Assembly (NCBI GenBank): GCA_949358305.1
Contig: OX442317.1
Coordinates: 14,140,491-14,204,490, forward strand
Origin: Strigamia acuminata
Lineage: Eukaryota > Arthropoda > Chilopoda > Geophilomorpha > Linotaeniidae
Direction of reading: 5' to 3'
DNA: 64,000 nt
Part shown: piece after piece, positions 48,227 to 61,580 of the stretch
Layout: every line of letters begins with the position of its first letter
Numbering within the stretch: the stretch's first letter is position 1
Made by a program: the position numbers and the translations under genes
Notes under the pieces: generated by a model
What the model saw: only the letters and a program-made list of their open reading frames with translations
Databases searched by the model: none
What the model was told of the DNA's origin: nothing

Positions 48227-51200
48227 GTCTTGTGATGTTTGTGCTAAGTCAACTGTGATGAGATCAAAAGTCTATTCTCCCAAATCATTGCTTGGATGTT
48301 GCTAAAACTTACATTGAAACCTTCTACTAAGGTTTAAACACTATTTCAGAACATTCAGAGACATTGGTTTGTGGTGTTTGTGCTAAGTCAACTGTGATGT
48401 CAAATGAGATCAAAAATTTATTCTTTCAAATTATTGCTTGGATGTTGCTAACACTTACATTGAAGCCTTCTACTAAGGTTTAAACACTATTTCTAAACAT
48501 TCAGAGACATTGGTCTTGTGGTGTTTGTGCTAAGTCAACTGTGACGTCAAATGAGATCAAAAGTTTATTCTTTCAAATTATTGCTTGGATGTTGCTAAAA
48601 CTTACATTGAAGCTTTCTACTAAGGTTTAAACACTATTTCAGAACATTCAGAAACATTGGTCTTGTGATGTTTGTGCTAAGTCAACTGTGATGTCAAATG
48701 GGATCAAAAGTTTATTCTTCCAAATCATTGCTTGGATGTTGCTAAAACTTACATTGAAGCCTTCTACTAAGGTTTAAACACTATTTCAGAACATTCAGAG
48801 ACATTGGTCTTGTGATGTTTGTGCTAAGTCAACTGTGATGTCAAATGAGATCAAAAGTTTATTCTTTCAAATCATTGCTTGGATGTTGCTAAAACTTACA
48901 TTAAAGCTTTCTACTAAGGTTTAAACACTATTTCAGAACATTTAGAGACATTAATCTTGTGATGTTTGTGCTAAGTCAACTGTGATGAGATCAAAAGTCT
49001 ATTCTCCAAAATCATTGCTTGGATGTTGCTAAAACTTACATTGAAGCCTTCTACTAAGGTTTAAACACTATTTCAGAACATTCAGACACATTGGTCTTGT
49101 GGTGTTTGTGCTAAGTCAACTGTGACGTCAAATAAGATCAAAAGTTTATTCTTTCAAATCATTGCTTGGATGTTGCTAAAACTTACATTAAAGCTTTCTA
49201 CTAAGGTTTAAACACTATTTCAGAACATTCAGAGACATTGGTCTTGTGATGTTTGTGCTAAGTCAACTGTGATGAGATCAAAAGTCTATTCTCCCAAATC
49301 ATTGCTTGGATGTTGCTAAAACTTACATTGAAGCCTTCTACTAAGGTTTAAACACTATTTCAGAACATTCAGAGACATTGGTCTTGTGATGTTTGTGCTA
49401 AGTCAACTGTGATGAGATCAAAAGTCTATTCTCCCAAATCATTGCTTGGATGTTGCTAAAACTTACATTGAAGCCTTCTACTAAGGTTTAAACACTATTT
49501 CAGAACATTCAGAGACATTGGTTTGTGATGTTTGTGCTAAGTCAACTGTGATGTCAAATGAGATCAAAAATTTATTCTTTCAAATTATTGCTTGGATGTT
49601 GCTAACACTTACATTGAAGCCTTCTACTAAGGTTTAAACACTATTTCAGAACATTCAGAGACATTGGTCTTGTGATGTTTGTGCTAAGTCAACTGTGATG
49701 TCAAATGAGATCAAAAGTTTATTCTTTCAAATCATTGCTTGGATGTTGCTAAAACTTACATTAAAGCCTTCTACTAAGGTTTAAACACTATTTCAGAACA
49801 TTCAGAGACATTGGTCTTGTGATGTTTGTGCTAAGTCAACTGTGATGAGATCAAAAGTCTATTCTCCAAAATCATTGCTTGGATGTTGCTAAAACTTACA
49901 TTGAAGCCTTCTACTAAGGTTTAAACACTATTTCAGAACATTCAGAGACATTGGTTTGTGGTGTTTGTGCTAAGTCAACTGTGATGTCAAATGAGATCAA
50001 AAGTTTATTCTTTCAAATTATTGCTTGGATGTTGCTAAAACTTACATTGAAGCCTTCTACTAAGGTTTAAACACTATTTCTGAACATTCAGAGACATTGG
50101 TCTTGTGGTGTTTGTGCTAAGTCAACTGTGATGTCAAATGAGATCAAAAGTTTATTCTTTCAAATTATTGCTTGGATGTTGCTAAAACTTACATTGAAGC
50201 CTTCTACTAAGGTTTAAACACTATTTCAGAACATTCAGAGACATTGGTTTGTGGTGTTTGTGCTAAGTCAACTGTGATGTCAAATGAGATCAAAAGTTTA
50301 TTCTTTCAAATTATTGCTTGGATGTTGCTAAAACTTACATTGAAGCCTTCTACTAAGGTTTAAACACTATTTCTGAACATTCAGAGACATTGGTCTTGTG
50401 GTGTTTGTGCTAAGTCAACTGTGATGTCAAATGAGATCAAAAGTTTATTCTTTCAAATTATTGCTTGGATGTTGCTAAAACTTACATTGAAGCCTTCTAC
50501 TAAGGTTTAAACACTATTTCAGAACATTCAGAGACATTGGTCTTGTGATGTTTGTGCTAAGTCAACTGTGATGTCAAATGAGATCAAAAGTTTATTCTTT
50601 CAAATCATTGCTTGGATGTTGCTAAAACTTACATTAAAGCTTTCTACTAAGGTTTAAACACTATTTCAGAACATTTAGAGACATTGGTCTTGTGATGTTT
50701 GTGCTAAGTCAACTGTGATGAGATCAAAAGTCTATTTTTCAAAATCATTGCTTGGATGTTGCTAAAACTTACATTGAAGCCTTCTACTAAGGTTTAAACA
50801 CTATTTCAGAACATTCAGACACATTGGTCTTGTGGTGTTTGTGCTAAGTCAACTGTGACGTCAAATAAGATCAAAAGTTTATTCTTTCAAATCATTGCTT
50901 GGATGTTGCTAAAACTTACATTAAAGCTTTCTACTAAGGTTTAAACACTATTTCAGAACATTCAGAGACATTGGTCTTGTGATGTTTGTGCTAAGTCAAC
51001 TGTGATGAGATCAAAAGTCTATTCTCCCAAATCATTGCTTGGATGTTGCTAAAACTTACATTGAAGCCTTCTACTAAGGTTTAAACACTATTTCAGAACA
51101 TTCAGAGACATTGGTTTGTGGTGTTTGTGCTAAGTCAACTGTGATGTCAAATGAGATCAAAAGTTTATTCTTTCAAATTATTGCTTGGATGTTGCTAAAA

Positions 51201-54200
51201 CTTACATTGAAGCCTTCTACTAAGGTTTAAACACTATTTCTGAACATTCAGAGACATTGGTCTTGTGGTGTTTGTGCTAAGTCAACTGTGATGTCAAATG
51301 AGATCAAAAGTTTATTCTTTTAAATTATTGCTTGGATGTTGCTAAAACTAACATTGAAGCCTTCTACTAAGGTTTAAACACTATTTCAGAACATTCAGAG
51401 ACATTGGTTTGTGGTGTTTGTGCTAAGTCAACTGTGATGTCAAATGAGATCAAAAGTTTATTCTTTCAAATTATTGCTTGGATGTTGCTAAAACTTACAT
51501 TAAAGCTTTCTACTAAGGTTTAAACACTATTTCAGAACATTCAGAGACATTGGTCTTGTGATGTTTGTGCTAAGTCAACTGTGATGAGATCAAAAGTCTA
51601 TTCTCCCAAATCATTGCTTGGATGTTGCTAAAACTTACATTGAAGCCTTCTACTAAGGTTTAAACACTATTTCAGAACATTCAGAGACATTGGTTTGTGG
51701 TGTTTGTGCTAAGTCAACTGTGATGTCAAATGAGATCAAAAGTTTATTCTTTCAAATTATTGCTTGGATGTTGCTAACACTTACATTGAAGCCTTCTACT
51801 AAGGTTTAAACACTATTTCTAAACATTCAGAGACATTGATCTTGTGGTGTTTGTGCTAAGTCAACTGTGACGTCAAATGAGATCAAAAGTTTATTCTTTC
51901 AAATTATTGCTTGGATGTTGCTAAAACTTACATTGAAGCTTTCTACTAAGGTTTAAACACTATTTCAGAACATTCAGAAACATTGGTCTTGTGATGTTTG
52001 TGCTAAGTCAACTGTGATGTCAAATGGGATCAAAAGTTTATTCTTCCAAATCATTGCTTGGATGTTGCTAAAACTTACATTGAAGCTTTCTACTAAGGTT
52101 TAAACACTATTTCAGAACATTCAGAGACATTGGTCTTGTGATGTTTGTGCTAAGTCAACTGTGATGAGATCAAAAGTCTATTCTCCAAAATCATTGCTTG
52201 GATGTTGCTAAAACTTACATTGAAGCCTTCTACTAAGGTTTAAACACTATTTCAGAACATTCAGACACATTGGTCTTGTGGTGTTTGTGCTAAGTCAACT
52301 GTGACGTCAAATGAGATCAAAAGTTTATTCTTTCAAATTATTGCTTGGATGTTGCTAAAACTTACATTGAAGCTTTCTACTAAGGTTTAAACACTATTTC
52401 AGAACATTCAGAAACATTGGTCTTGTGATGTTTGTGCTAAGTCAACTGTGATGTCAAATGGGATCAAAAGTTTATTCTTCCAAATCATTGCTTGGATGCT
52501 GCTAAAACTTACATTGAAGCTTTCTACTAAGGTTTAAACACTATTTCAGAACATTCAGAAACATTGGTCTTGTGATGTTTGTGCTAAGTCAACTGTGATG
52601 TCAAATGGGATCAAAAGTTTATTCTTCCAAATCATTGCTTGGATGTTGCTAAAACTTACATTGAAGCCTTCTACTAAGGTTTAAACACTATTTCAGAACA
52701 TTCAGAGACATTGGTCTTGTGAAGTTTGTGCTAAGTCAACTGTGATGTCAAATGAGATCAAAAGTTTATTCTTTCAAATCATTGCTTGGATGTTGCTAAA
52801 ACTTACATTAAAGCTTTCTACTAAGGTTTAAACACTATTTCAGAACATTTAGAGACATTGGTCTTGTGATGTTTGTGCTAAGTCAACTGTGATGAGATCA
52901 AAAGTCTATTCTCCAAAATCATTGCTTGGATGTTGCTAAAACTTACATTGAAGCCTTCTACTAAGGTTTAAACACTATTTCAGAACATTCAGACACATTG
53001 GTCTTGTGGTGTTTGTGCTAAGTCAACTGTGACGTCAAATAAGATCAAAAGTTTATTCTTTCAAATCATTGCTTGGATGTTGCTAAAACTTACATTAAAG
53101 CTTTCTACTAAGGTTTAAACACTATTTCAGAACATTCAGAGACATTGGTTTGTGGTGTTTGTGCTAAGTCAACTGTGATGTCAAATGAGATCAAAAGTTT
53201 ATTCTTTCAAATTATTGCTTGGATGTTGCTAACACTTACATTGAAGCCTTCTACTAAGGTTTAAACACTATTTCTAAACATTCAGAGACATTGATCTTGT
53301 GGTGTTTGTGCTAAGTCAACTGTGACGTCAAATGAGATCAAAAGTTTATTCTTTCAAATTATTGCTTGGATGTTGCTAAAACTTACATTGAAGCTTTCTA
53401 CTAAGGTTTAAACACTATTTCAGAACATTCAGAAACATTGGTCTTGTGATGTTTGTGCTAAGTCAACTGTGATGTCAAATGGGATCAAAAGTTTATTCTT
53501 CCAAATCATTGCTTGGATGTTGCTAAAACTTACATTGAAGCTTTCTACTAAGGTTTAAACACTATTTCAGAACATTCAGAGACATTGGTCTTGTGATGTT
53601 TGTGCTAAGTCAACTGTGATGAGATCAAAAGTCTATTCTCCAAAATCATTGCTTGGATGTTGCTAAAACTTACATTGAAGCCTTCTACTAAGGTTTAAAC
53701 ACTATTTCAGAACATTCAGACACATTGGTCTTGTGGTGTTTGTGCTAAGTCAACTGTGACGTCAAATGAGATCAAAAGTTTATTCTTTCAAATTATTGCT
53801 TGGATGTTGCTAAAACTTACATTGAAGCTTTCTACTAAGGTTTAAACACTATTTCAGAACATTCAGAAACATTGGTCTTGTGATGTTTGTGCTAAGTCAA
53901 CTGTGATGTCAAATGGGATCAAAAGTTTATTCTTCCAAATCATTGCTTGGATGTTGCTAAAACTTACATTGAAGCTTTCTACTAAGGTTTAAACACTATT
54001 TCAGAACATTCAGAAACATTGGTCTTGTGATGTTTGTGCTAAGTCAACTGTGATGTCAAATGGGATCAAAAGTTTATTCTTTCAAATCATTGCTTGGATG
54101 TTGCTAAAACTTACATTGAAGCCTTCTACTAAGGTTTAAACACTATTTCAGAACATTCAGAGACATTGGTCTTGTGAAGTTTGTGCTAAGTCAACTGTGA

Positions 54201-57200
54201 TGTCAAATGAGATCAAAAGTTTATTCTTTCAAATCATTGCTTGGATGTTGCTAAAACTTACATTAAAGCTTTCTACTAAGGTTTAAACACTATTTCAGAA
54301 CATTTAGAGACATTGGTCTTGTGATGTTTGTGCTAAGTCAACTGTGATGAGATCAAAAGTCTATTCTCCAAAATCATTGCTTGGATGTTGCTAAAACTTA
54401 CATTGAAGCCTTCTACTAAGGTTTAAACACTATTTCAGAACATTCAGACACATTGGTCTTGTGGTGTTTGTGCTAAGTCAACTGTGACGTCAAATAAGAT
54501 CAAAAGTTTATTCTTTCAAATCATTGCTTGGATGTTGCTAAAACTTACATTAAAGCTTTCTACTAAGGTTTAAACACTATTTCAGAACATTCAGAGACAT
54601 TGGTCTTGTGATGTTTGTGCTAAGTCAACTGTGATGTCAAATGGGATCAAAAGTTTATTCTTCTAAATCATTGCTTGGATGTTGCTAAAACTTACATTGA
54701 AGCCTTCTACTAAGGTTTAAACACTATTTCAGAACATTCAGAAACATTGGTCTTGTGATGTTTGTGCTAAGTCAACTGTGATGTCAAATGGGATCAAAAG
54801 TTTATTCTTCCAAATCATTGCTTGGATGTTGCTAAAACTTACATTGAAGCTTTCTACTAAGGTTTAAACACTATTTCAGAACATTCAGAGACATTGGTCT
54901 TGTGATGTTTGTGCTAAGTCAACTGTGATGAGATCAAAAGTCTATTCTCCAAAATCATTGCTTGGATGTTGCTAAAACTTACATTGAAGCCTTCTACTAA
55001 GGTTTAAACACTATTTCAGAACATTCAGACACATTGGTCTTGTGGTGTTTGTGCTAAGTCAACTGTGACGTCAAATGAGATCAAAAGTTTATTCTTTCAA
55101 ATTATTGCTTGGATGTTGCTAAAACTTACATTGAAGCTTTCTACTAAGGTTTAAACACTATTTCAGAACATTCAGAAACATTGGTCTTGTGATGTTTGTG
55201 CTAAGTCAACTGTGATGTCAAATGGGATCAAAAGTTTATTCTTCCAAATCATTGCTTGGATGTTGCTAAAACTTACATTGAAGCTTTCTACTAAGGTTTA
55301 AACACTATTTCAGAACATTCAGAAACATTGGTCTTGTGATGTTTGTGCTAAGTCAACTGTGATGTCAAATGGGATCAAAAGTTTATTCTTCCAAATCATT
55401 GCTTGGATGTTGCTAAAACTTACATTGAAGCCTTCTACTAAGGTTTAAACACTATTTCAGAACATTCAGAGACATTGGTCTTGTGAAGTTTGTGCTAAGT
55501 CAACTGTGATGTCAAATGAGATCAAAAGTTTATTCTTTCAAATCATTGCTTGGATGTTGCTAAAACTTACATTAAAGCTTTCTACTAAGGTTTAAACACT
55601 ATTTCAGAACATTTAGAGACATTGGTCTTGTGATGTTTGTGCTAAGTCAACTGTGATGAGATCAAAAGTCTATTCTCCAAAATCATTGCTTGGATGTTGC
55701 TAAAACTTACATTGAAGCCTTCTACTAAGGTTTAAACACTATTTCAGAACATTCAGACACATTGGTCTTGTGGTGTTTGTGCTAAGTCAACTGTGACGTC
55801 AAATAAGATCAAAAGTTTATTCTTTCAAATCATTGCTTGGATGTTGCTAAAACTTACATTAAAGCTTTCTACTAAGGTTTAAACACTATTTCAGAACATT
55901 CAGAGACATTGGTCTTGTGATGTTTGTGCTAAGTCAACTGTGATGTCAAATGGGATCAAAAGTTTATTCTTCTAAATCATTGCTTGGATGTTGCTAAAAC
56001 TTACATTGAAGCCTTCTACTAAGGTTTAAACACTATTTCAGAACATTCAGAGACATTGGTCTTGTGATGTTTGTGCTAAGTCAACTGTGATGTCAAATGA
56101 GATCAAAAGTTTATTCTTTCAAATCATTGCTTGGATGTTGCTAAAACTTACATTAAAGCTTTCTACTAAAGTTTAAACACTATTTCAGAACATTCAGAGA
56201 CATTGGTCTTGTGGTGTTTGTGCTGTCAACTGTGATGAGATCAAAAGTCTATTCTCCCAAATCATTGCTTAGATGTTGCTAAAACTTACATTGAAGCCTT
56301 CTACTAAGGTTTAAACACTATTTCAGAACATTCAGAGACATTGGTTTGTGGTGTTTGTGCTAAGTCAACTGTGATGTCAAATGAGATCAAAAGTTTATTC
56401 TTTCAAATTATTGCTTGGATGTTGCTAAAACTAACATTGAAGCCTTCTACTAAGGTTTAAACACTATTTCAGAACATTCAGAGACATTGGTCTTGTGGTG
56501 TTTGTGCTAAGTCAACTGTGATGAGATCAAAAGTCTATTTTCCCAAATCATTTCTTGGATGTTGCTAAAACTTACATTAAAGCTTTCTACTAAGGTTTAA
56601 ACACTATTTCAGAACATTCAGAGACATTGGTCTTGTGATGTTTGTGCTAAGTCAACTGTGATGAGATCAACAGTCTATTCTCCCAAATCATTGCTTGGAT
56701 GTTGCTAAAACTTACATTAAAGCTTTCTACTAAGGTTTAAACACTATTTCAAAACATTCAGAGACATTGGTCTTGTGATGTTTGTGCTAAGTCAACTGTG
56801 ATGAGATCAAAAGTCTATTCTCCCAAATCATTGCTTGGATGTTGCTAAAACTTACATTGAAACCTTCTACTAAGGTTTAAACACTATTTCAGAACATTCA
56901 GAGACATTGGTTTGTGGTGTTTGTGCTAAGTCAACTGTGATGTCAAATGAGATCAAAAATTTATTCTTTCAAATTATTGCTTGGATGTTGCTAACACTTA
57001 CATTGAAGCCTTCTACTAAGGTTTAAACACTATTTCTAAACATTCAGAGACATTGGTCTTGTGGTGTTTGTGCTAAGTCAACTGTGACGTCAAATGAGAT
57101 CAAAAGTTTATTCTTTCAAATTATTGCTTGGATGTTGCTAAAACTTACATTGAAGCTTTCTACTAAGGTTTAAACACTATTTCAGAACATTCAGAAACAT

Positions 57201-60200
57201 TGGTCTTGTGATGTTTGTGCTAAGTCAACTGTGATGTCAAATGGGATCAAAAGTTTATTCTTCCAAATCATTGCTTGGATGTTGCTAAAACTTACATTGA
57301 AGCCTTCTACTAAGGTTTAAACACTATTTCAGAACATTCAGAGACATTGGTCTTGTGATGTTTGTGCTAAGTCAACTGTGATGTCAAATGAGATCAAAAG
57401 TTTATTCTTTCAAATCATTGCTTGGATGTTGCTAAAACTTACATTAAAGCTTTCTACTAAGGTTTAAACACTATTTCAGAACATTTAGAGACATTGGTCT
57501 TGTGATGTTTGTGCTAAGTCAACTGTGATGAGATCAAAAGTCTATTCTCCAAAATCATTGCTTGGATGTTGCTAAAACTTACATTGAAGCCTTCTACTAA
57601 GGTTTAAACACTATTTCAGAACATTCAGACACATTGGTCTTGTGGTGTTTGTGCTAAGTCAACTGTGACGTCAAATAAGATCAAAAGTTTATTCTTTCAA
57701 ATCATTGCTTGGATGTTGCTAAAACTTACATTAAAGCTTTCTACTAAGGTTTAAACACTATTTCAGAACATTCAGAGACATTGGTCTTGTGATGTTTGTG
57801 CTAAGTCAACTGTGATGAGATCAAAAGTCTATTCTCCCAAATCATTGCTTGGATGTTGCTAAAACTTACATTGAAGCCTTCTACTAAGGTTTAAACACTA
57901 TTTCAGAACATTCAGAGACATTGGTCTTGTGATGTTTGTGCTAAGTCAACTGTGATGAGATCAAAAGTCTATTCTCCCAAATCATTGCTTGGATGTTGCT
58001 AAAACTTACATTGAAGCCTTCTACTAAGGTTTAAACACTATTTCAGAACATTCAGAGACATTGGTTTGTGGTGTTTGTGCTAAGTCAACTGTGATGTCAA
58101 ATGAGATCAAAAATTTATTCTTTCAAATTATTGCTTGGATGTTGCCAACACTTACATTGAAGCCTTCTACTAAGGTTTAAACACTATTTCAGAACATTCA
58201 GAGACATTGGTCTTGTGATGTTTGTGCTAAGTCAACTGTGATGTCAAATGAGATCAAAAGTTTATTCTTTCAAATCATTGCTTGGATGTTGCTAAAACTT
58301 ACATTAAAGCCTTCTACTAAGGTTTAAACACTATTTCAGAACATTCAGAGACATTGGTCTTGTGATGTTTGTGCTAAGTCAACTGTGATGAGATCAAAAG
58401 TCTATTCTCCAAAATCATTGCTTGGATGTTGCTAAAACTTACATTGAAGCCTTCTACTAAGGTTTAAACACTATTTCAGAACATTCAGAGACATTGGTTT
58501 GTGGTGTTTGTGCTAAGTCAACTGTGATGTCAAATGAGATCAAAAGTTTATTCTTTCAAATTATTGCTTGGATGTTGCTAAAACTTACATTGAAGCCTTC
58601 TACTAAGGTTTAAACACTATTTCTGAACATTCAGAGACATTGGTCTTGTGGTGTTTGTGCTAAGTCAACTGTGATGTCAAATGAGATCAAAAGTTTATTC
58701 TTTCAAATTATTGCTTGGATGTTGCTAAAACTTACATTGAAGCCTTCTACTAAGGTTTAAACACTATTTCAGAACATTTAGAGACATTGGTTTGTGGTGT
58801 TTGTGCTAAGTCAACTGTGATGTCAAATGAGATCAAAAGTTTATTCTTTCAAATTATTGCTTGGATGTTGCTAAAACTTACATTGAAGCCTTCTACTAAG
58901 GTTTAAACACTATTTCTGAACATTCAGAGACATTGGTCTTGTGATGTTTGTGCTAAGTCAACTGTGATGTCAAATGGGATCAAAAGTTTATTCTTCCAAA
59001 TCATTGCTTGGATGTTGCTAAAACTTACATTGAAGCTTTCTACTAAGGTTTAAACACTATTTCAGAACATTCAGAAACATTGGTTTTGTGATGTTTGTGC
59101 TAAGTCAACTGTGATGTCAAATGGGATCAAAAGTTTATTCTTCCAAATCATTGCTTGGATGTTGCTAAAACTTACATTGAAGCCTTCTACTAAGGTTTAA
59201 ACACTATTTCAGAACATTCAGAGACATTGGTCTTGTGATGTTTGTGCTAAGTCAACTGTGATGTCAAATGAGATCAAAAGTTTATTCTTTCAAATCATTG
59301 CTTGGATGTTGCTAAAACTTACATTAAAGCTTTCTACTAAGGTTTAAACACTATTTCAGAACATTTAGAGACATTGGTCTTGTGATGTTTGTGCTAAGTC
59401 AACTGTGATGAGATCAAAAGTCTATTTTTCAAAATCATTGCTTGGATGTTGCTAAAACTTACATTGAAGCCTTCTACTAAGGTTTAAACACTATTTCAGA
59501 ACATTCAGACACATTGGTCTTGTGGTGTTTGTGCTAAGTCAACTGTGACGTCAAATAAGATCAAAAGTTTATTCTTTCAAATCATTGCTTGGATGTTGCT
59601 AAAACTTACATTAAAGCTTTCTACTAAGGTTTAAACACTATTTCAGAACATTCAGAGACATTGGTCTTGTGATGTTTGTGCTAAGTCAACTGTGATGAGA
59701 TCAAAAGTCTATTCTCCAAAATCATTGCTTAAATGTTGCTAAAACTTACATTGAAGCCTTCTACTAAGGTTTAAACACTATTTCTGAACATTCAGAGACA
59801 TTGGTCTTGTGGTGTTTGTGCTAAGTCAACTGTGATGTCAAATGAGATCAAAAGTTTATTCTTTCAAATTATTGCTTGGATGTTGCTAAAACTTACATTG
59901 AAGCCTTCTACTAAGGTTTAAACACTATTTCAGAACATTTAGAGACATTGGTTTGTGGTGTTTGTGCTAAGTCAACTGTGATGTCAAATGAGATCAAAAG
60001 TTTATTCTTTCAAATTATTGCTTGGATGTTGCTAAAACTTACATTGAAGCCTTCTACTAAGGTTTAAACACTATTTCTGAACATTCAGAGACATTGGTCT
60101 TGTGATGTTTGTGCTAAGTCAACTGTGATGTCAAATGGGATCAAAAGTTTATTCTTCCAAATCATTGCTTGGATGTTGCTAAAACTTACATTGAAGCTTT

Positions 60201-61580
60201 CTACTAAGGTTTAAACACTATTTCAGAACATTCAGAAACATTGGTTTTGTGATGTTTGTGCTAAGTCAACTGTGATGTCAAATGGGATCAAAAGTTTATT
60301 CTTCCAAATCATTGCTTGGATGTTGCTAAAACTTACATTGAAGCCTTCTACTAAGGTTTAAACACTATTTCAGAACATTCAGAGACATTGGTCTTGTGAT
60401 GTTTGTGCTAAGTCAACTGTGATGTCAAATGAGATCAAAAGTTTATTCTTTCAAATCATTGCTTGGATGTTGCTAAAACTTACATTAAAGCTTTCTACTA
60501 AGGTTTAAACACTATTTCAGAACATTTAGAGACATTGGTCTTGTGATGTTTGTGCTAAGTCAACTGTGATGAGATCAAAAGTCTATTTTTCAAAATCATT
60601 GCTTGGATGTTGCTAAAACTTACATTGAAGCCTTCTACTAAGGTTTAAACACTATTTCAGAACATTCAGACACATTGGTCTTGTGGTGTTTGTGCTAAGT
60701 CAACTGTGACGTCAAATAAGATCAAAAGTTTATTCTTTCAAATCATTGCTTGGATGTTGCTAAAACTTACATTAAAGCTTTCTACTAAGGTTTAAACACT
60801 ATTTCAGAACATTCAGAGACATTGGTCTTGTGATGTTTGTGCTAAGTCAACTGTGATGAGATCAAAAGTCTATTCTCCCAAATCATTGCTTGGATGTTGC
60901 TAAAACTTACATTGAAGCCTTCTACTAAGGTTTAAACACTATTTCAGAACATTCAGAGACATTGGTTTGTGGTGTTTGTGCTAAGTCAACTGTGATGTCA
61001 AATGAGATCAAAAGTTTATTCTTTCAAATTATTGCTTGGATGTTGCTAAAACTTACATTGAAGCCTTCTACTAAGGTTTAAACACTATTTCTGAACATTC
61101 AGAGACATTGGTCTTGTGGTGTTTGTGCTAAGTCAACTGTGATGTCAAATGAGATCAAAAGTTTATTCTTTTAAATTATTGCTTGGATGTTGCTAAAACT
61201 AACATTGAAGCCTTCTACTAAGGTTTAAACACTATTTCAGAACATTCAGAGACATTGGTTTGTGGTGTTTGTGCTAAGTCAACTGTGATGTCAAATGAGA
61301 TCAAAAGTTTATTCTTTCAAATTATTGCTTGGATGTTGCTAAAACTTACATTGAAGCTTTCTACTAAGGTTTAAACACTATTTCAGAACATTCAGAGACA
61401 TTGGTCTTGTGATGTTTGTGCTAAGTCAACTGTGATGTCAAATGAGATCAAAAGTTTATTCTTTCAAATTATTGCTTGGATGTTGCTAACACTTACATTG
61501 AAGCCTTCTACTAAGGTTTAAACACTATTTCTAAACATTCAGAGACATTGATCTTGTGGTGTTTGTGCTAAGTCAACTGT
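48227..61580. repeat. Satellite DNA array, block C
   Basis: The monomer interrupted at 38510 resumes at 48232 after the GTCTT duplication, and satellite runs to 61580. This block is richer in the CTGAACATT class (from about 50080) than block A, where CTAAACATT dominates. The GTGAAGTTTGTG variant recurs at 52721, 54176 and 55485 (spacings 1455 and 1309 bp), showing the ten-monomer unit and a version one monomer shorter. Segments near 58930-60000 and 60060-61000 repeat a composite with TTGGTTTTGTG and TCTATTTTTCA variants. It ends at CAACTGT, where insertion 3 begins. Confidence 0.97.
54714..58930. repeat. Uninterrupted paralogue of the insertion 2 target segment
   Basis: The left part matches 36450-38510 (offset 18264) and the right part matches 48232 to about 50390 (offset 8543), meeting at 56774/56775 with no insertion. 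Shared rare variants flank the site, including GATCAACAG before it and ATTGAAACC and CAAAAATTTATTC after it. A few point differences exist, such as TTAATCTTG at 48953 versus TTGGTCTTG at 57496. Confidence 0.85.
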
